In this document: piece after piece, positions 58,404 through 64,000 of the stretch
Numbering within the stretch: the first letter of the stretch is position 1
Layout of the letters: every line of letters begins with the position of its first letter
NCBI RefSeq assembly: GCF_027579695.1
Contig: NC_083582.1
Location: forward strand, 33,683,464-33,747,463
Length of the DNA stretch: 64,000 bases
DNA from: Neoarius graeffei
Lineage: Eukaryota > Chordata > Actinopteri > Siluriformes > Ariidae
Reading direction: 5' to 3'
Translations under genes and position numbers: made by a program
Notes under the pieces: generated by a model
What the model was told of the DNA's origin: nothing
The model's input: the letters and a program-made list of their open reading frames with translations, nothing else
Database searches by the model: none

Positions 58404-58918
58404 AAGAACTTCTGAAAGACAATTCTAGCAAGAATACAAACCTTCAGCAGTATTTTCCAGTTTTCATTCTTCATAACACCACCCTTCGGCTACACCAACT
58501 CAACTTCAATGCCAACTTGGTTTGGTTTCCTCCCTCTCTACCCCAAACCCCACCAAAAAAGACAATGTACATCCTGAAGCACTGTGCAAAATTGTTTATT
58601 GCTCAGGATTATGGTATTGTGTGTATATTACTGTTTTATTTAATCTCATAACTCGTACTTTAGTGCTCTTTAAGTGTACTGAGAATAGGCTTGGCATCTA
58701 GCCTAAGCACACAAATGCTTTTTGATGAGGTTCATTTTTAAGAACTGATATGTAGTACTTTACGACAGTGATGAAGAATGGCGTTCTATTTCATGCAATC
58801 AAACAGAAAGTGCTGCCTGTCTGTATTGTGAAATCCCTCCTTTTTGTCTGTATATGTGTATGGAAATGATAGCTGCTTGTGATTTCTGTAAAATTCTATT
58901 TTTCAAAATGTTTATTTT

Positions 58919-58924
58919 TAATAA
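58919..58924 (+). terminator. g6pc1: g6pc1 polyadenylation signal
   Basis: AATAAA about 515 bases after the stop codon in an AT-rich 3' UTR. A second AATAAA lies near 59,028. Confidence 0.6.
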
Positions 58925-59087
58925 AACATTCAAAACATACGGAGCAATCTTTCATTTATCAGCATTTCCTTTTCACAAGCTTTTTTTTCCTATGTCTTTC
59001 TTCTAGACATGTACTCAAGACACATTAAATAAAGACGTGGGATCACCAGTAATTTGTATGATTTTAACATTTTACCACATACAGTAC

Positions 59088-59310
59088 GTCAAAAGTTTGG
59101 ACACCCCTACTCATTCATCGGTTTTTCTGTATTTTGAGTATTTTCTACAGAAAAATACTGAAGATATCAAAACTGTGAAATAACATATGGACATTCATAT
59201 TTTAGATTCTTCAAAGTAGCTGCCATTTACCTTGATAATGCTTTACACACTATTATCTTACCCAGCTTCATGAGGTAGTCACCTGGATTGCTTTTCAATT
59301 AATAGGTGTT
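59088..59310 (+). mobile_element. Tc1-like MITE relic
   Basis: Begins ACAGTACGTCAAAAGTTTGG and continues TTCAAAGTAGCTGCCATTTA. Same family as 7352-14,560. A SINE follows directly. Confidence 0.7.
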
Positions 59311-59316
59311 CCTCGT

Positions 59317-59695
59317 GGGTGGCACGGTGGTGTAGTGGTTAGCGCTGTCGCCTCACAGCAAGAAGGTCCAGGTTCGAGCCCCGTGGCCGGCCGGCGAGGG
59401 CCTTTCTGTGTGGAGTTTGCATGTTCTCCCCGTGTCCGCGTGGGTTTCCTCCGGGTGCTCCGGTTTCCCCCACAGTCCAAAGACATGCAGGTTAGGTTAA
59501 CTGGTGACTCTAAATTGACCGTAGGTGTGAATGTGAGTGTGAATGGTTGTCTGTGTCTATGTGTCAGCCCTGTGATGACCTGGCGACTTGTCCAGGGTGT
59601 ACCCCGCCTTTCGCCCGTAGTCAGCTGGGATAGGCTCCAGCTTGCCTGCGACCCTGTAGAACAGGATAAAGCGGTTAGAGATAATGAGATGAGAT
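59317..59695 (+). mobile_element. tRNA-derived SINE copy 12
   Basis: Full-length copy with a duplicated CCGG in the B-box region (GGCCGGCCGGCGAGG). It joins the Tc1 relic to a hAT fragment. Confidence 0.9.
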
Positions 59696-61537
59696 AAATT
59701 TTTTTGGAAACTTATGACTTTAACGTCACTACATTTGAAAGACAAATATCGTACTTTTCACTCCATTACATTTCTATCAAGGTCCTCGTTACTCGTTACT
59801 ATAAAGTGGCTTTGAAAGTGGATGTTTTTTCTTTTCTAAAAAGTGGCTGGTTTTTTCACAGGTGACATTGAGACAGCTGATCAGTAATCAGTAAGGTCGC
59901 GTCACGTCCATAGACTGGATAAAATCAAATTTGATGATTTCTCCGCAGCATTATTTAACATGATCAGTTGATGGCAGAATGGAAGGAGGCGGTTCTTCTG
60001 GGGAATGCACGCACTCATGGCTATAGCTAGAACCCATGTTTGAGTTTTCTGAAAGGAATAAAGAGTCGTTTCATTTTAAATGTTTGCTTTGTTTGCCTAA
60101 AACGAACCACATCACGGCCTACGAAAACTCGCTGTCCGACCTGCGGAAGCATATTGAGGTATATAAACGTTTTGTTTCAAGAGAAAGCTTGCAATGAAGT
60201 TGTCTGTGCTTTTAGAGCTAGCGATAATGTTGCAATTGCTATGCAGTCGGGTTAGTCAAATGACTTTCTATGGATTTTCCCGCCAAGTTGCCATCGCCTT
60301 GTCCATGGCTAACGTTTACACATAGCCAGTTAATTTGGACACTGTTAGTTAGCATGTAAAAACAGAGTTACACTAACATGAATAACATTAACTTATCTGA
60401 AGTGCTTTCAGAAATGTTTTAGCATAATCCTGCCAAATAAACAATGTAGAAACCTTTCTTTTCTAGTAACGTTAGCTACCCAGTATGATTTTGAGTTTGA
60501 AAAGATTTTGCTAGCATGTCAGGTGGAGCTTCACTGACTAGCTTAACGTTAAACCACCATGATTCCACAGGCAGATTCATATGTGCATGAATACATACAC
60601 TTGCGTGCGTGCATGCACACACACGCACACGTGAGACCTGTGAGATGGACAGTATTGTACTAGTCAGTCACAACAAATTGTTGGAATTTTTTGTTTTGAT
60701 GTCAGATGATGGTCTTGCACTTTTTTGTCTTGCTTATCTGCCGATGGCATGCTTTTCTTGCTTGTCTGGTGACGGCATGCCAGAATGGCTTGTGACCCAT
60801 AACAGTTCTGATTTCATCTGCTGAAGCGAGACCAGTATCGCACATCAGTTGGTTGACATATGACAGCAGTGTTGCTGTTGGGCAGTTATTAAGCTCGAGG
60901 TGTGGACCTGGGTTTTAATCAGGTTGGATTGTCACTTTTATTTTCTGAGCAAGCTGCATTTACAGCTATTCCACTGTCTTCCTGATTAACATGCACATGC
61001 ATGTGTGCACACACTGACAGAGCTGGGTCAGAACACTACCATGCTGCTTTGTGGGGTGGGGAGGAGTGTTACAATTAAAAAAAATGACAATGGCGCTTCT
61101 TTTGTCAATTCAGTTGTGTTTCATTTTGTAACACTCTACCAGGTGTTTATTCTACAGGTTTTACATGCTAGTCAGTAAATCCAGTCGGTTGCTTCAGAGG
61201 CATTAGGTTTTGTAAGCACTATGGCAATAATACAACAATGCATTGACAGAAAATGTACTTTTAACACTTAAGTATTTTTAAAAGCAAATACTTCAGTACT
61301 TTAACTTAAAGGGGTACCAAATATAATATATACAGTTGCTGATGTGACAAAGTAACGTATTCTTAAGTATTCTATCAAATTTATATACTAGAAAACAACA
61401 AAATATCTTGGTAATTGTAAATATAATACTTTATACGCTAAACCGCACAAGAGTTGCCATTTTTAAAAGACCGTGACGTCAGCGCTACCCACTGCACTAG
61501 CAGAACTCTCCGAAATAGAGGAGATAAGCGTATAATC

Positions 61538-62116
61538 ATGGCGTCGGGCGCATCAAGTGAAAGCGACAGCTCTGTCGAATCATACGAAGAGATCCCGCAA
61601 GACACACTGCAAGCAGGCTATGGCTTAGAAGGGTACCAGTTTGAACCTAGGAGAGGTACTCTCGACTCCGGTGATGAAATAAGAGAAGAAAGCTCGGATG
61701 ACGGCGAGGATGAGACTGATGCGGACCATGGGCATGGCGAGCGTGGGGCAGAGCGTCTGCGTGCAGGTGACACGGCGTGGTGCTCGTGCGGAAAATGTAA
61801 CGTGGAGTTGCTCACGAGTCCAGCAGAATTTATTTGCTGCAATGAGATAGGCGCCACCTGTGGACTTGCGAAATCGTCGCAAGAGGCAGAAACAGGTATT
61901 TCACACATGCTATTGAGGTATTTCACCCACGTGACCAAGTCATGTGATGCTGCCATTTTGGACGGCACAGCTCGAATCAGTTTGAATGCGAGGAAGGCGA
62001 CAAACGAAAAACATAAAAGAAAAAGGAGCGAGATGCAGAAAACACCTTCACTATCCAGCGACGTAGGGCATTTACAGGGCGAGCAGAGGGAGAGGTATTT
62101 GCAAAAATTGAGGTGA
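61538..62116 (+). pseudogene. P2X7-tail-like Cys-rich segment
   Basis: Frame begins MASGASSESDSSVESYEE, then an acidic stretch (about residues 45-75) and GDTAWCSCGKCNVELLTSPA, EFICCNEIG. The C-x-C-x2-C ... CC pattern resembles the zinc-binding cytoplasmic ballast domain of P2X7 receptors, which occurs alone in many fish genes. A possible donor (CAG|GTATTT) lies near 61,895; the rest of the domain is missing. A CRE-like TGACGTCA sits at about 61,473-61,480. The frame ends at TGA 62,114-62,116, and coding-like text continues beyond in the same frame. Confidence 0.55.
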
Positions 62117-62381
62117 GCAGGCTTAGAGAACGACGTTTACCTGCTTCCACCAGGATTGTTCACTGACGTACGGAAGTACACGAAGCCCTCGTCTTTACCT
62201 GACTTCGGCACACATGATCTGTATACCTATGTCGTTAAAAACCCATCGCCATACAGAGGTATTGATCTGAAAGCGTACAAGAGTTTGGATACCTACAAAT
62301 ATTTTGTGTCAGGCTGGGTAACATGCCTACATCAGTGGGTCGTCCCTGGAGCCGGTGGTCGCCATCTTATTACAGCTAAGG
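62117..62381 (+). pseudogene. YqaJ/SWIM-family N-terminal segment, copy 2
   Basis: In frame with the preceding segment across one TGA: AGLENDVYLLPPGLFTDVRK, SLPDFGTHDLYTYVVKNPSP, YRGIDLKAYKSLDTYKYFVS, GWVTCLHQWV. The string DLKAYKSL...YKYFVSGWV is, from memory, characteristic of fish proteins with SWIM and YqaJ domains. It ends at a donor-like AAG|GTTTGT near 62,381; downstream exons are absent. Homologous to 43,892-44,128 at low identity. Confidence 0.55.
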
Positions 62382-62568
62382 TTTGTTCACATTTTCATTT
62401 ACTTTCGGTCCTCAGGATAAACAAAATGTTATTAAATGTCATTGAAATAACTTCTTAGTCTGTTGAGACATGGCCCGTTATAAATTTGCTGTTACCAGGC
62501 AATGACCAAGAACTGTATTATTAGGGTCGGTGTAGTTGTAGCAGTGTATTAGCAACTAGCTGTTAGCA

Positions 62569-62880
62569 CTAGCTAATGTCAACAACAGTAGCTGGTATGT
62601 TACTGTAGCAATGTTTACGTTCAGTCATTTGGATGACTGTTAAAACCTTTCAGTCTCAAGTTTTTCCTTTACTGGATTTACTAGTTTACTGAGCTAGCGC
62701 GCTCGGGCAAGCTGGGAGCTAGCGCGCGCTAGCCTGCCGGCGGCCAGCGCGCTAGCTCAGTAAACTAGTAAATCCAGTAAAGGAAAAACTTGAGACTGAA
62801 AGGTTTTAACAGTCATCCAAATGACTGAACGTAAACATTGCTACAGTAACATACCAGCTACTGTTGTTGACATTAGCTAG
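62569..62880. repeat. Perfect 135-bp inverted repeat (hairpin)
   Basis: Arm 62,569-62,703 and arm 62,746-62,880 are exact reverse complements by eye (135 of 135). The 42-bp loop (62,704-62,745) holds the palindrome GCTAGCGCGCGCTAGC. It lies inside the Kolobok-like element. Confidence 0.95.
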
Positions 62881-63343
62881 CTTGACGTTCAAAATGGCGG
62901 ACACCAGGGCGTCACGTGACCCTGTGACGTCAGGTGAAATACCTCGATTCCCAACCTCAATGAGCCAACACAACTGGGCACATACATACGTCATGAGTGT
63001 TACGCAGAGAAAATGAACGTGCATTCTGATTGGATAAAATTAATATCATGGCGGGCTGTTCAAACTGCGGAAATAGTTTGCTCAAGCTACTTTCAAAACA
63101 CTATAACTTTCCAACCTTAGAACAAAAAACTTTTGTAAGTCTTGAATAAGGTTCGTTAATGTGTGTTTTATTGTTATATTTACTCTATATATTGCCCTCT
63201 GTTCCCCTTTAAGGAAAAATTTGACTGTACAACTTTCACTTGTATTGGAGTGACATTAGACCAGTAGGATTTGTACTTTGACTTAAATAATGAAGTTGGG
63301 TACTTTGTCCACCTCTGCCTACAACAGACTTATTTTCCATTTA

Positions 63344-63784
63344 CAGTACTGTGGAAGCCATAATAAATGAAACAAAGTCAATATCTGGTGTAAGACGACC
63401 CTTTATTGAAAAAAAAAATAGTCTCAGGTACAGTGAGTGCAGTTTTATAAGGAAATGAGCTGTAGGTTTTACTGAGCATCTTACAGAACCAGACACAGTT
63501 CTTCTGGACAATGACTGTCACACTCACTTCTTAATTTTGCACCAAAACCCAGTCGCCTTCATTACGTTTTCTTTTTTAATCTGAAAAGTGCTCTCTTCTG
63601 TAATATGCTGCTCAGATTTTAACAAATTTTTCTGTAACATTTAATTTTGTGCTGGAAAATGAATGTTTGGAACTCTAAAATGTTTTTGTACTGACTCGAT
63701 AATGGAGAAATCATGAAATAGAAATCTATAACAAAGTTTGCATGAAAAAAAAAAAAGGATGTCTAAGACTTTTGCAAAGCACTG
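63344..63784. mobile_element. Tc1-like MITE (441 bp)
   Basis: TA-flanked (63342-63343, 63785-63786). The left end is CAGTACTGTGG; the right end as complement is CAGTGCTTTGCAAAAGTCTT. No coding content. 63,787-64,000 shows nothing recognisable. Confidence 0.6.
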
Positions 63785-64000
63785 TACATCACAACAGTGG
63801 CTCCACAGAACGTAAACATTTCCTTACAAAAAACTTCCCCATCTAAATATTTACAGATTTTTCTTGATTCAATAACATTTCTGATCTATTATTATTTATC
63901 ACCAGCCTGTTGATGTAAACTGTTAGCCATATAAGTCCCTGTATATATCAGCTGTTACGAGAGAAACAATAACTTAATGCACAGTAATAAGTGTATTAAT

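Larger units (their letters stand above)
61310..63208 (+). mobile_element. Kolobok-like element, TTAA target
   Basis: 1899 bp bounded by TTAA on each side (61306-61309, 63209-63212). The ends read AGGGGTACC and, as complement, AGGGGAACA, with ATATATA close inside both. TTAA plus AGGG ends fits the Kolobok superfamily. It carries two coding segments and a 135-bp perfect inverted repeat. A further imperfect inverted pair (GAGGTATTTCACC near 61,914 and its complement near 62,940, each beside CACGTGAC and GCCATTTTG) lies inside. No DDE transposase is visible. Confidence 0.5.
59699..63317 (+). mobile_element. BED-type hAT element invaded at TTAA
   Basis: The right end at 63,317 is the complement of CAGAGGTGGACAAAGTACCC; the left end is truncated at the SINE. 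A BED-finger exon lies at about 60,030-60,158 (FHFKCLLCLPKTN, AYENSLSDLRKHIE, then GTATAT). The hAT text CAGTACTTTAACTTAA (to 61,309) continues as TTAAGGAAAAATTTGACTG (from 63,209), showing that 61,310-63,208 is inserted. From 60,160 to 61,300 I see no other gene. Confidence 0.7.

Noticed and set aside
62114-62116. TGA read as selenocysteine between the P2X7-tail-like and YqaJ-family segments
   Set aside because: No SECIS-like element was recognised, relatives use an ordinary codon there, and other exons are missing; a simple stop is more likely.

Overview
The window is teleost fish chromosomal DNA. The evidence is spliced vertebrate genes with teleost-type paralogy, the fish LINE Rex3, a Gmr1-type LTR element, several Tc1/mariner families with IR/DR ends, and twelve copies of one tRNA-derived SINE. 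An ostariophysan such as a catfish is plausible, but the species cannot be fixed from the sequence.

Host genes. Three are supported by exon-intron structure. ptges3l (p23-like co-chaperone, + strand, about 15.1-27.1 kb) has seven coding exons spread over large transposon-filled introns. Two glucose-6-phosphatase catalytic-subunit genes lie head to head: a divergent copy on the - strand (51,100-53,165) and a canonical copy on the + strand (54,874-58,403). They share a 1.7 kb intergenic region. The g6pc/ptges3l neighbourhood matches the human G6PC1-AARSD1-PTGES3L region, except that no aarsd1 is visible between them.

Everything else is mostly transposon. 0-7.2 kb: a cut Tc1 element, a Penelope-like element (PLE) carrying three separate insertions (SINE, Tc1, Harbinger-like MITE), and a LINE with an in-frame deletion. 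7.3-14.6 kb: a Tc1 relic holding a Tc1 copy that holds a young Gmr1-like LTR element. 15.5-25.4 kb: ptges3l introns with more Tc1 copies, one split by a nearly full-length Rex3. 28.6-47.4 kb: a deep nest in which a Tc1 element is split by a hAT-like element, which is split by an older Gmr1-like LTR element. That LTR element contains a BED-type hAT, an L1-type LINE, SINEs and a palindrome-bearing MITE. A solo LTR split by a Charlie-type hAT lies in the same nest. 59.7-63.3 kb: a BED-type hAT invaded at a TTAA site by a 1.9 kb Kolobok-like element.

The most unusual region is 61.3-63.2 kb. The TTAA-flanked element carries a Cys-rich P2X7-tail-like segment, then in the same reading frame (one TGA between) a segment related to fish YqaJ/SWIM-family proteins. 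It also contains a perfect 135-bp inverted repeat. A second diverged YqaJ/SWIM-family segment lies at 43.9-44.1 kb. Frames, splice signals and repeat ends were read by eye. Homology assignments rest on recognised motifs and no database search was run.
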